This document shows positions 36,605 through 46,248 of a stretch of DNA of 64,000 nt, one piece after another. Source of the stretch: Tragulus kanchil (lineage: Eukaryota; Chordata; Mammalia; Artiodactyla; Tragulidae); the NCBI GenBank assembly GCA_022376925.1, contig JAIOJX010000004.1, forward strand, positions 178,899,501 to 178,963,500. Direction: 5' to 3'. Under the pieces are notes generated by a model that saw only the letters and a program-made list of their open reading frames with translations, did no database searches and had not been told where the DNA came from. The translations under genes were made by a program, and so were the position numbers. Every line of letters begins with the position of its first letter. Within the stretch, counting starts at the first letter, position 1.

Positions 36605-36812
36605 GTGTTAGTTGCTCAGTCATGTCCAACTCTTTGCGATCCCATGGACGGTAGCCCACCAGGCTCCTCCGTCCATAAGATTTCCCAGGCGAGAATACTG
36701 GAGAGGGTAACCATTTCCTTCTCCAGGGGATCTTCCCAACCCAGGGATTGAAGCCAGGTCTCCTGCACTGCAAGTAGATTATTTATCATCTGAACCACCA
36801 GGGGCAATTTAA
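36605..36812 (-). mobile_element. Bov-A SINE, antisense
   Basis: 'gttgctcagtcatgtccaac' to 'gaaccaccaggggca' is the reversed Bov-A element. It is copied at 37719-37926. Confidence 0.9.
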
Positions 36813-36965
36813 GACAATTAAGAAGTAGCAAATACAGAAACATCCCTCTTTCCCCTCCTCTCTTCTTGAGTATCCATTTACCTTTCCTGCAGACAACTCT
36901 AGACTCCTGAGACAGCACCTGAGAAATCTGAAAAGAAGCCATATTCTATTTGTTTCCCTCATATA

Positions 36966-37040
36966 TTGGGTGGGCCTAAAAGTTCATTCAGGTTTTCCCA
37001 TAACATCTTACAGACGGAATGAATTTTTTGGCCAACCCAA
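36966..37040. mobile_element. Mariner-derived MITE, 75 bp
   Basis: The element starts TTGGGTGGGCCTAAAAGTTC and ends TTTTTTGGCCAACCCAA, imperfect terminal inverted repeats flanked on each side by the TA target of mariner transposons. The terminal sequence matches what I know of ruminant mariner elements (TTGGGTTGGCCAAAAAGTTC type). It has no transposase. It is copied at 38080-38154. Confidence 0.9.
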
Positions 37041-37214
37041 TATTTACTTCCCCACTATTTGCCACTTTTGGAAGCTTAGTCACGACACTCATCTCATCAG
37101 TTCTCTACAACTTGCTTGTTCTTTGTTGCAGATGCATGATCAGCCCAAGGTTGAGCCACCTCTCTTAGTTACTCTTGGGTTTTCCCATGTGTGTATGTGG
37201 TATAAATGTTAATA

Positions 37215-37621
37215 CATGAGTCAAGAAGCAATCGTTAGAACCGGACATGAAACAATTGACTGGTTCAAAATTGGAAAAGGAGTACAAGACTGTATCTTAT
37301 CACCCTACTTATTTAACTTATATGCAGAGTACATCATGCAAAATGCTCTGCTGAATGAAGCACAAGCTGGAATCAAGGTTGTGGGGAGAAATATCAACAA
37401 CCTCAGATGTGCAGATGACACCACCCTAATGGAAGAAAGCAAAGAGGAATGAAAGAGTCTCTTGACGAAGGTGAAAGAGGAGAGTGAAGAAGCTGTCTTA
37501 AAACTCAACATTCAAAAAACTAAGATCATGGCATCCGATTCCATCACTTCGGCAAATAGATGGGGAAACAGACTTTATTTTCTTAGACTCCAAACTCACT
37601 GTGGATGGTTACTTCAGCCAT
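37215..37621 (+). mobile_element. BovB LINE, reverse-transcriptase region
   Basis: The plus strand encodes part of the RTE reverse transcriptase: 'CILSPYLFNLYAEYIMQNA' followed by 'NNLRCADDTTLMEE'. The catalytic YADD box reads CADD here, so this copy is inactive. It is cut off at 37621 by the join of D12. Confidence 0.92.
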
Positions 37622-38079
37622 AAACAGAAATATCATTGAAGGAAACCAGAACATGTCACTCCGAAAATGCCTCTTCGACATAAGAACTCTTTTGAACTTA
37701 TAAGCCAATTGTGTGCGTGTGTTAGTTGCTCAGTCATGTCCAACTCTTTGCGATCCCATGGACGGTAGCCCACCAGGCTCCTCCGTCCATAAGATTTCCC
37801 AGGCGAGAATACTGGAGAGGGTAACCATTTCCTTCTCCAGGGGATCTTCCCAACCCAGGGATTGAAGCCAGGTCTCCTGCACTGCAAGTAGATTATTTAT
37901 CATCTGAACCACCAGGGGCAATTTAAGACAATTAAGAAGTAGCAAATACAGAAACATCCCTCTTTCCCCTCCTCTCTTCTTGAGTATCCATTTACCTTTC
38001 CTGCAGACAACTCTAGACTCCTGAGACAGCACCTGAGAAATCTGAAAAGAAGCCATATTCTATTTGTTTCCCTCATATA

Positions 38080-38154
38080 TTGGGTGGGCCTAAAAGTTCA
38101 TTCAGGTTTTCCCATAACATCTTACAGACGGAATGAATTTTTTGGCCAACCCAA
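38080..38154. mobile_element. Mariner-derived MITE, duplicate
   Basis: Same 75 bp as 36966-37040, produced by duplication D12 rather than by a second transposition, since the flanks are also the same. Confidence 0.88.
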
Positions 38155-38328
38155 TATTTACTTCCCCACTATTTGCCACTTTTGGAAGCTTAGTCACGAC
38201 ACTCATCTCATCAGTTCTCTACAACTTGCTTGTTCTTTGTTGCAGATGCATGATCAGCCCAAGGTTGAGCCACCTCTCTTAGTTACTCTTGGGTTTTCCC
38301 ATGTGTGTATGTGGTATAAATGTTAATA

Positions 38329-38874
38329 CATGAGTCAAGAAGCAATCGTTAGAACCGGACATGAAACAATTGACTGGTTCAAAATTGGAAAAGGAGTACA
38401 AGACTGTATCTTATCACCCTACTTATTTAACTTATATGCAGAGTACATCATGCAAAATGCTCTGCTGAATGAAGCACAAGCTGGAATCAAGGTTGTGGGG
38501 AGAAATATCAACAACCTCAGATGTGCAGATGACACCACCCTAATGGAAGAAAGCAAAGAGGAATGAAAGAGTCTCTTGACGAAGGTGAAAGAGGAGAGTG
38601 AAGAAGCTGTCTTAAAACTCAACATTCAAAAAACTAAGATCATGGCATCCGATTCCATCACTTCTTGGCAAATAGATGGGGAAACAGACTTTATTTTCTT
38701 AGACTCCAAACTCACTGTGGATGGTTACTTCAGCCATGAAATTAAATGACACTTGCTCCAATGAAGAAAAACTATGATAAACACGGACAGTGTATTCAAA
38801 AGTAGAGGCATCACTTCACCAACAAAGGTCCGTATAGTCAAAGCTGTGGTTTTTCCAGTCATCAGGTATGGATG
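38329..38874 (+). mobile_element. BovB LINE, reverse-transcriptase region
   Basis: Second copy of the reverse-transcriptase fragment, again with CADD for YADD. It extends further 3' ('KVRIVKAVVFPVIRYG'), after which a Bov-A SINE interrupts it. It continues at 39188-39432. Confidence 0.92.
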
Positions 38875-40512
38875 GGGCTTCCCTTGTAGCTCAGCTGGTA
38901 AAGAATCCACCTGTAATGCAGGAGACCCCAGTTCGACTCCTGGGTTGGGAAGATTCCCGAGAGAAGAAATAGGCTACCCACTCCAGTATTCTTGGGCTTC
39001 CCTGGTGGCTCAGCCTACAAGGCAGGAGACCTGGGTTCAACCTCTGGGTTGGAATGATCCAGGAAGATCCCCTGGAGAAGGAAAAGGCTACCTACTCCAG
39101 TATTCTTGCCTGGAGAATTCCATGGCTTGCCAGTGACTCGCAAATAGTTGGACATGACTGACTGACTTTTAACTTTCAGTTCACTTTCATGTATGTACGT
39201 GAGAACTGAACCATAAAGAAGGCTGAGCACCGAAGAATTGATGCCTTCAAACTGGTGGTGTTGGAGAGGACTCTTGAGAGTCCCTTAGACTGCGAGAAGA
39301 TCAAACCAGTCAATCCTAAAGAAAATCAAGCCTGAGTATTCACTGGAAGGACTGACGCTGAAGCTGAAGTGCCAATATTTTGGCCACCTGATGGGAAGAG
39401 ATGACTCACTGGAAAAGAGCCTGATGCTGGGGTGAAGAAAAACAAGTTGACCTGTGATTCAAAATTGGAAAAGGAGTACAAGACTGTATCTTATCACCCT
39501 ACTTATTTAACTTATATGCAGAGTACATCATGCAAAATGCTCTGCTGAATGAAGCACAAGCTGGAATCAAGGTTGTGGGGAGAAATATCAACAACCTCAG
39601 ATGTGCAGATGACACCACCCTAATGGAAGAAAGCAAAGAGGAATGAAAGAGTCTCTTGACGAAGGTGAAAGAGGAGAGTGAAGAAGCTGTCTTAAAACTC
39701 AACATTCAAAAAACTAAGATCATGGCATCCGATTCCATCACTTCTTGGCAAATAGATGGGGAAACAGACTTTATTTTCTTAGACTCCAAACTCACTGTGG
39801 ATGGTTACTTCAGCCATGAAATTAAATGACACTTGCTCCAATGAAGAAAAACTATGATAAACACGGACAGTGTATTCAAAAGTAGAGGCATCACTTCACC
39901 AACAAAGGTCCGTATAGTCAAAGCTGTGGTTTTTCCAGTCATCAGGTATGGATGGGGCTTCCCTTGTAGCTCAGCTGGTAAAGAATCCACCTGTAATGCA
40001 GGAGACCCCAGTTCGACTCCTGGGTTGGGAAGATTCCCGAGAGAAGAAATAGGCTACCCACTCCAGTATTCTTGGGCTTCCCTGGTGGCTCAGCCTACAA
40101 GGCAGGAGACCTGGGTTCAACCTCTGGGTTGGAATGATCCAGGAAGATCCCCTGGAGAAGGAAAAGGCTACCTACTCCAGTATTCTTGCCTGGAGAATTC
40201 CATGGCTTGCCAGTGACTCGCAAATAGTTGGACATGACTGACTGACTTTTAACTTTCAGTTCACTTTCATGTATGTACGTGAGAACTGAACCATAAAGAA
40301 GGCTGAGCACCGAAGAATTGATGCCTTCAAACTGGTGGTGTTGGAGAGGACTCTTGAGAGTCCCTTAGACTGCGAGAAGATCAAACCAGTCAATCCTAAA
40401 GAAAATCAAGCCTGAGTATTCACTGGAAGGACTGACGCTGAAGCTGAAGTGCCAATATTTTGGCCACCTGATGGGAAGAGATGACTCACTGGAAAAGAGC
40501 CTGATGCTGGGG
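38378..40512 (+). repeat. Tandem duplication D13 (38378-39432 / 39458-40512)
   Basis: Direct copies offset exactly 1080 bp, separated by 25 bp that fit neither copy. They contain BovB with a nested Bov-A dimer. I see no internal difference. Confidence 0.95.
38875..39187 (+). mobile_element. Bov-A2 SINE (dimer) inside BovB
   Basis: Two Bov-A monomers in a row, each starting with a 'ggcttccct' head (38876 and 38997) and each containing 'ctactccagtattctt' or a close variant. The unit interrupts the BovB frame, and an imperfect short repeat of the BovB sequence (tatg type) lies on both sides. It is copied at 39955-40267. Confidence 0.9.
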
Positions 40513-40690
40513 AAAATAGAAGGCAGAGGAGAAGGGGACAACAGAGGACGAGATGGTTGGATGGCATCACTGAGTCAATGGACATGAGTCTGAGCAAGCT
40601 TCAGGGGATGGTGAAGGACAGGGAAGCCTGGCGTGCTTCAGTCCATGGGATTGCAAAAAGTCAGACACGATTGACAGCGACTGAACTGAA
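40268..40690 (+). mobile_element. BovB LINE 3' end
   Basis: Continuation of BovB to its natural 3' end ('gattgacagcgactgaactg'). Only this copy reaches the end; the copy at 39188-39432 is truncated by the D13 join. Confidence 0.9.
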
Positions 40691-40862
40691 CAGAAGATCC
40701 CACGTGCCTCGGGGCAGCTAAGGCTGTGAGCACTTTACTACCGAGCCTGGGAACCCGGGAGCCCATACTCCCCAACTAGAGAGTCCCTGTGACTGCAACA
40801 AAAGATCCCACATGGTGTAAGGAAGACCTGATGCAGCCTAATAAATAAATAAATATTTTTTT
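40691..40862 (+). mobile_element. tRNA-derived SINE 3' fragment
   Basis: 'agatcccacgtgcctcgggg' through 'gatgcagcctaataaataaa' is the 3' body and A/T tail of a ruminant SINE without its head. Confidence 0.7.
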
Positions 40863-41211
40863 AAGGAGAGAGAGAGATAAATCACTATCCTTTTAATGAC
40901 AAGCTGGAGTCTCAGAGATTATATAGTTGTTTGTAGTTTAAAGGTTCTTCTTTGCCCTAAACTGTTGATATTTTACAGCTCTGTACATGGTAGATAAAGG
41001 ATAGCAATGCAAATAGTCCTTATCTATACATATGCAAATAAGACCCATCCTGTGGAAGGACATCGCCCTGCCCAGTGGAACAAGCCCATTTTCTATTTGT
41101 AAATTCATTTCAACATTTCTTGACTCCATATAACCACGTGATACTGTGTTCTCCTTACAACCATTTGTGGCATCTGTCAGGCTCCTTCACTAATTAATGA
41201 GCTAAATAAAA
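40863..41211. other. Intergenic AT-rich stretch
   Basis: No gene or named repeat recognised. Confidence 0.35.
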
Positions 41212-41465
41212 TCTTTGACGTATGTTCATTTCATATCTATACAAGTGTCGTGATTTTATCATCTTTTACAGTTTAGGCTTTAACAGGAACAGAAGTCAGC
41301 CTGTGTTCAGGCAGGAAGAGAAGCAGGTCCCAAGGTTCTGCTTTGGGAGGGAGGGCTGCATGCGAAAAGGGGAGGTCAGTGGGAGGAGTGATCTGAGGAC
41401 TATGTGCTGGGTCCCAGCTGGCAGTCCTGCAGGTCTCATACGGGAAGCCACTGGAGGGTCTTTTT

Positions 41466-41756
41466 ATTTAATTTTTACTTTTGCTTGCATTGAGTCTGTT
41501 GCTGTGAAGACTTTCTCTAGTTGCGGTGAGTGGAGGCTGTTCTCGGTTGTGGTGCACAGACTTCTCGTCGTGGTGGCTTCTTTTCTTGCAGAGCACAGGC
41601 TCCAGGCTTCAGTAGTGGCGGCATGCAGGCTCAGAAGTTGCGGCACACAGGTCTGGTTTGCTCTGCAACACATGGCGGATTCGCAGACCTGGGATTGAAT
41701 CTGTGTCTCCTGCATTGGTAGGCAGATTCTTATCCACTGGACCACCAGGTGAGTCC
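41466..41756 (-). mobile_element. tRNA-derived ruminant SINE, antisense, with target-site duplication
   Basis: Reversed SINE, with its head at 'ccactggaccaccaggtgag'. A 15-bp direct repeat CTGGAGGGTCTTTTT flanks it at 41451-41465 and 41757-41771. It is copied at about 42576-42866. Confidence 0.9.
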
Positions 41757-41771
41757 CTGGAGGGTCTTTTT

Positions 41772-41953
41772 GAAATATATATTTGTTCATGTATTTGGCT
41801 GCACGGGTCTGAGTTGCAGCACTCAGGGTCTTTAGCTGTGGCCTGAAAACTCTTACTTACGGCATGTGGGATCTGATTCCGAGGGCAAGGATCCAACCCT
41901 TGTGCCCTGCACTGGGAGCACAGAATCTTAGCCACTGGACCACCAGGGCAGTC
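41772..41953 (-). mobile_element. tRNA-derived SINE, antisense (older neighbour)
   Basis: A second reversed SINE directly adjoins the first and ends at 'ccactggaccaccagggcag'. The flank 'tggaggatctt' after it resembles the target-site repeat before the younger SINE, so the younger element probably inserted at the edge of this one. It is copied at about 42881-43062. Confidence 0.8.
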
Positions 41954-42139
41954 CATGGAGGATCTTAACCAGTGGAATAATGGTCTGATTCTCAGTATAC
42001 AAGCCACTTAGCAGCTGGGTGGAGAATGGATTAAAAGGGCGGGAGGGGGACCGAGAGGATGCACGTGGAGATTGTTCTAGCAGTCCAGGTGGGAGGTGAC
42101 CGTGCGTGAGGATTGAGGGTTGAGGAGGCAGCAGTTTCT

Positions 42140-42295
42140 GTGGTTGTTGTTCAGTTGCTAAGTCGTATCTGACTCTTTGCAATCCTGTGAACTGCAGCAC
42201 GTCAGGCTTCTCTATCCTTCACGATCTCCCTGAGTTTGCTCAAACTTATTCCACTGAGTTAGTGATACCATCCAATCATCTCACCCTCTGAGCCA
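42140..42295 (-). mobile_element. BovB/Bov-tA 3' end, antisense
   Basis: 'gttcagttgctaagtcgtat' and 'cacgatctccctgagtttgc' with 'tgataccatccaatcatctc' is the reversed 3' end shared by BovB and Bov-tA. It is copied at about 43250-43405. Confidence 0.8.
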
Positions 42296-43602
42296 CAAAC
42301 AAATGGGGCACAGGTGAGTCTACCAGGAAGCACTGCGGCTGGTTTCTTTGACGTATGTTCATTTCATATCATCTTTTACAGTTTAGGCTTTAACAGGAAC
42401 AGAAGTCAGCCTGTGTTCAGGCAGGAAGAGAAGCAGGTCCCAAGGTTCTGCTTTGGGAGGGAGGGCTGCATGCGAAAAGGGGAGGTCAGTGGGAGGAGTG
42501 ATCTGAGGACTATGTGCTGGGTCCCAGCTGGCAGTCCTGCAGGTCTCATACGGGAAGCCACTGGAGGGTCTTTTTATTTAATTTTTACTTTTGCTTGCAT
42601 TGAGTCTGTTGCTGTGAAGACTTTCTCTAGTTGCGGTGAGTGGAGGCTGTTCTCGGTTGTGGTGCACAGACTTCTCGTCGTGGTGGCTTCTTTTCTTGCA
42701 GAGCACAGGCTCCAGGCTTCAGTAGTGGCGGCATGCAGGCTCAGAAGTTGCGGCACACAGGTCTGGTTTGCTCTGCAACACATGGCGGATTCGCAGACCT
42801 GGGATTGAATCTGTGTCTCCTGCATTGGTAGGCAGATTCTTATCCACTGGACCACCAGGTGAGTCCCTGGAGGGTCTTTTGAAATATATATTTGTTCATG
42901 TATTTGGCTGCACGGGTCTGAGTTGCAGCACTCAGGGTCTTTAGCTGTGGCCTGAAAACTCTTACTTACGGCATGTGGGATCTGATTCCGAGGGCAAGGA
43001 TCCAACCCTTGTGCCCTGCACTGGGAGCACAGAATCTTAGCCACTGGACCACCAGGGCAGTCCATGGAGGATCTTAACCAGTGGAATAATGGTCTGATTC
43101 TCAGTATACAAGCCACTTAGCAGCTGGGTGGAGAATGGATTAAAAGGGCGGGAGGGGGACCGAGAGGATGCACGTGGAGATTGTTCTAGCAGTCCAGGTG
43201 GGAGGTGACCGTGCGTGAGGATTGAGGGTTGAGGAGGCAGCAGTTTCTGTGGTTGTTGTTCAGTTGCTAAGTCGTATCTGACTCTTTGCAATCCTGTGAA
43301 CTGCAGCACGTCAGGCTTCTCTATCCTTCACGATCTCCCTGAGTTTGCTCAAACTTATTCCACTGAGTTAGTGATACCATCCAATCATCTCACCCTCTGA
43401 GCCACAAACAAATGGGGCGGCACAGGTGAGTCTACCAGGAAGCACTGCGGCTGGTTTCCTTCATCGGGTAAATGCTCTAGGCCTGAGAACACAGAGGACA
43501 CTCCGCAGAGCTCGCGTCCCTGACGCCCGTGTGCTAGTGCGGGGAAGGCTTGTGGTTGAAGGAGAGAACTCAGGGAGTTACATAATTCTTTTTTAAAAAA
43601 TA

Positions 43603-43642
43603 ATTACATATATATAGTTTTATATATATATATATATATAGT
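43603..43642. repeat. AT-rich microsatellite
   Basis: (AT)n with small interruptions, directly left of an antisense Bov-A. Confidence 0.9.
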
Positions 43643-43848
43643 TATTGTTTAGTTGCTAAGTCTTGTCTGACTCTTTTGTGGCCCCATGGGCATAGCCCAC
43701 CAGCCTCCTCTGTCTATGGGATTTCCCAAGCGAGAATACTAGAGTGGGTTACCATTTCCTTCTCCAGGGAACCTTCCTGATCCAGGGATAGAACCTGTGT
43801 CTCCTGCATTGGTAGGGGATTCTTTACTGCTGAGCCACCAAATAAGCC

Positions 43849-43850
<2 letters not shown>
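43643..43850 (-). mobile_element. Bov-A SINE, antisense
   Basis: 'gtttagttgctaagtcttgt' to 'ttactgctgagccacca' is reversed Bov-A. AT microsatellites lie at both ends. Confidence 0.88.

Positions 43851-43884
<34 letters not shown>
43851..43884. repeat. (AT)n microsatellite
   Basis: About 15 AT units. An antisense SINE fragment ('tttggctgccccaggtctta') follows at about 43885-43960. Confidence 0.92.
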
Positions 43885-43886
<2 letters not shown>

Positions 43887-44001
43887 ATTTATTTGGCTGC
43901 CCCAGGTCTTAATTGCCACACACAGGATCTTCGATCTTTGAGGGTTCTACCCTCAATAAGCGGCAGCCAATTTTATTCCCAATAATAATAAATGCCTCGA
44001 G

Positions 44002-44306
44002 GGCTTCCCCTGGTGGTCCAGTGGGTAAGGACACCGTCTTGCAGTGCAAGGGGCGCTGGTTCGATCCCTGGCCTGGGAAGATCCCACGTGCAGCAGAGCG
44101 GCTGGACTGATGTGTCCAATTACCGAGCCGGAGCTCTGGAGCGCATGTGCCCAGAGCCGGCGCTCTGCAACGACAGACGCCACTAAGATGGGAGGCCCAC
44201 AGGAGCCAAAGAACAAAGACGATAATAATAGAGAAATGAAAGACCGATAGAAATGGCCCGTCCTGCTCCCCTCCCTCCCCAACCCGACCCCCGCCCAAAA
44301 TAAATA
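44002..44306 (+). mobile_element. tRNA-derived ruminant SINE with target-site duplication
   Basis: Full-length plus-strand SINE ('ggcttcccctggtggtccag' to an 'aaataaataaata' tail). The flanking direct repeat AATAAATGCCTCGAG lies at 43987-44001 and 44307-44321; its A/T-rich left part merges with the SINE tail. Confidence 0.92.
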
Positions 44307-44397
44307 AATAAATGCCTCGAGCACACTGAGCCAACCTTTGCATGGGGATAGCGCTGCAAATGGTTTTGAATCTGATATAGAGCTGAGATGTACGATA

Positions 44398-45030
44398 AGG
44401 ATCTGTATTCGTTTCCTGTGGCTGCTGTAACAAATTATCAAATACAGGTGGCTTAAAACAACCCAAAGTCACTCTGCCACAGTTCTGGAGACCTCAAGTC
44501 TGAAATCAGATGTCAGCAGGCAGGGTTTTTTTCTGGAGGCTCTGAGGGTGAAGCTGACTCTCCCATGCCTCTCTCCTGACTTCCGGTGGCTACAGGTGAC
44601 CCTTGGTATTCCTTGGATGTTCTATTTCTCTCTTTACACGGCCTTCTCTTCTGTTTCTCCTCCCCTTAGCTTATCTTGTAAAGACACTTGCCATTGGGTT
44701 TTCCTCTGTCCATGGAACTCTCCAGGCAAGAATATTGGAGTGGGTGACCATTCCCTTCTCCAGGGGATCTTCCTGACCCAGGGATCGAACTTGGGTCTCC
44801 TGCATTGCAGGTGGATTCTTTACCATCTGAGCCACTAGGAAAGCCGAACACACCTAGCTTCCCTTATAAAGACACCTGTCCTTGGGTTTAGGGCCCATGT
44901 TAATCCAGGATAATCTAATCTCAAAATCCTTAGTTCAAAGTATCCTTGGCAAAGACCCTTTTCCCAAATAAGACCACATTCACAGGTTTCAGAGAGGCAT
45001 GTCTTTGGGAGACCACCATTGAACCAACTA
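44398..45030 (+). mobile_element. Old mammalian repeat split by Bov-A
   Basis: 'gtttcctgtggctgctgtaa' with 'ggtggcttaaaacaac' and, after the SINE, 'aataagaccacattcacagg' belong to a widespread old mammalian repeat. I recognise the sequence but not its family name with certainty. It is split by the Bov-A at 44691-44856. Confidence 0.55.
44691..44856 (-). mobile_element. Bov-A SINE, antisense
   Basis: 'ttttcctctgtccatggaac' to 'accatctgagccactaggaa' is reversed Bov-A, 5'-shortened. Confidence 0.85.
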
Positions 45031-45109
45031 GAAGACCCATATTAATTTATTTTTTCATATAGTGAACCAATTTCTCCAACTCTATCTGCTAAAGAACCTC
45101 TGCTCTCCC

Positions 45110-45470
45110 TACTGGTTTGTTTGGTTTTGGTCATACTGCAGGGCTTGTAGGATCTCAGTTCCCCGACCAGAGATTGAACCCAGGCCCTTGGCAGTGGCGA
45201 AGACCTGGCTCATTGGAAAAGACCCTGATGCTGGGAAAGATGGACAGCAAAAGGAGAAAAGGGTGGCAGAGGATGAAATGGTTAGATAGCATCACCAACT
45301 CAGTGGACATGAGTTAGAGCAAACTCTGGGAGATAGTGAAGGACAGAGGAGCTTGGCATGCTGCAGTCCACGGGCTTACAGAGGGTCCAACTCAACTTAG
45401 CCACTGAAAAATGACCACCTCAACCATGAGACCCATGGGCACTGGACCTTCAGGGAAGTCCCTCTCTACT
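45110..45470 (-). mobile_element. tRNA-derived SINE split by a BovB fragment
   Basis: A reversed SINE starts near 45110 ('tctcagttccccgaccagag') and ends near 45465 ('ctggaccttcagggaagtcc'). Between about 45190 and 45405 lies a plus-strand BovB 3' end ('aaaagaccctgatgctggga' to the 'gctgcagtccacggg' region), so BovB inserted into the SINE. Confidence 0.75.
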
Positions 45471-46248
45471 GGTTTGTAGTATCAGCTTTTCCATGTGCCA
45501 AGTTCCCATTTGTAGCCAGCATTGTTTCTGGGCTCACAGTCTGTTCTTTGTGTGCCTGTTTTTTGTCTGCATGTGGTTTGTATGACTCTGATTTTGTATT
45601 ATGTCTTAATATTTGATAGCGCAAGTCTCCCACATTGGCCCTACTTTAAAAAAAAATGCCTTAAAATTTTGAGGACCTTTATATCCTATATAAATGTCCC
45701 TTATCTTTTCCCCAGATTTGTCTTAGGATCAGTTTATGATGGCTCGGCCATGCCTCAAATCCCTTGGACTCTTGGGTGGAACCCTAATGACGTCATAATC
45801 TGGAGAAAATTGACTCTTTTAAGACATTAGGTCAGTCCACCCATGAACGGACTATATCCCTCTTTATCCAGGTCTTCTTTCTATGTCGAAGTGTTCTCCA
45901 AGAAGACCTTGTATGCTATTCGGATCATTGAGGAGGAGAACATTCTGTAACTTACAAATGGTTCATTTTTATATAGCCCCTCTCCCAGGAGTCTTATCAT
46001 CCACATTTTACAGAAAAGGACACGAAGGAGGGTAAAGAAGCTTTCCCAAGGACACATAGAAGTGACAGACCTGAGACCCCGTCCCCTCGCCCAGGCTCTG
46101 GCACTCTGGCAACGTGTCCTGCATACTGGGTCTCACCCATCCCTGCCCCCAGTCCAGCAAAGGCTTGGGTGAACAAAGCTGATGCCAGTCAACCTCTCAC
46201 TGACAAAAGAAACCATGGACATATAGGAGCTGGCTCGCACTTGGCCAT
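45471..46248. other. Intergenic stretch; old L1 and MIR traces
   Basis: About 45540-45740 resembles old antisense L1 ('gatagcgcaagtctcccaca'), and about 45985-46110 resembles antisense MIR ('cattttacagaaaaggacac', 'cccaaggacacatagaagtg'). No gene is seen before the frame that ends at 46249. Confidence 0.45.

Larger units (their letters stand above)
36509..38737 (+). repeat. Tandem duplication D12 (36509-37621 / 37624-38737)
   Basis: Direct copies offset 1114-1115 bp. They contain an antisense Bov-A, a mariner MITE and a BovB fragment. Copy 1 reads CTTCGGC where copy 2 reads CTTCTTGGC near 37547/38662. Confidence 0.95.
41212..43457 (+). repeat. Tandem duplication D14 (41212-42346 / 42345-43457)
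   Basis: Direct copies. The offset is 1133 bp at the left edge and 1109-1110 bp afterwards, because a 23-bp segment at about 41239-41261 is missing from copy 2. Confidence 0.94.

Noticed and set aside
36970..37212. 80-codon frame starting in the mariner MITE
   Set aside because: It only crosses the MITE and flanking sequence. The MITE is non-coding.
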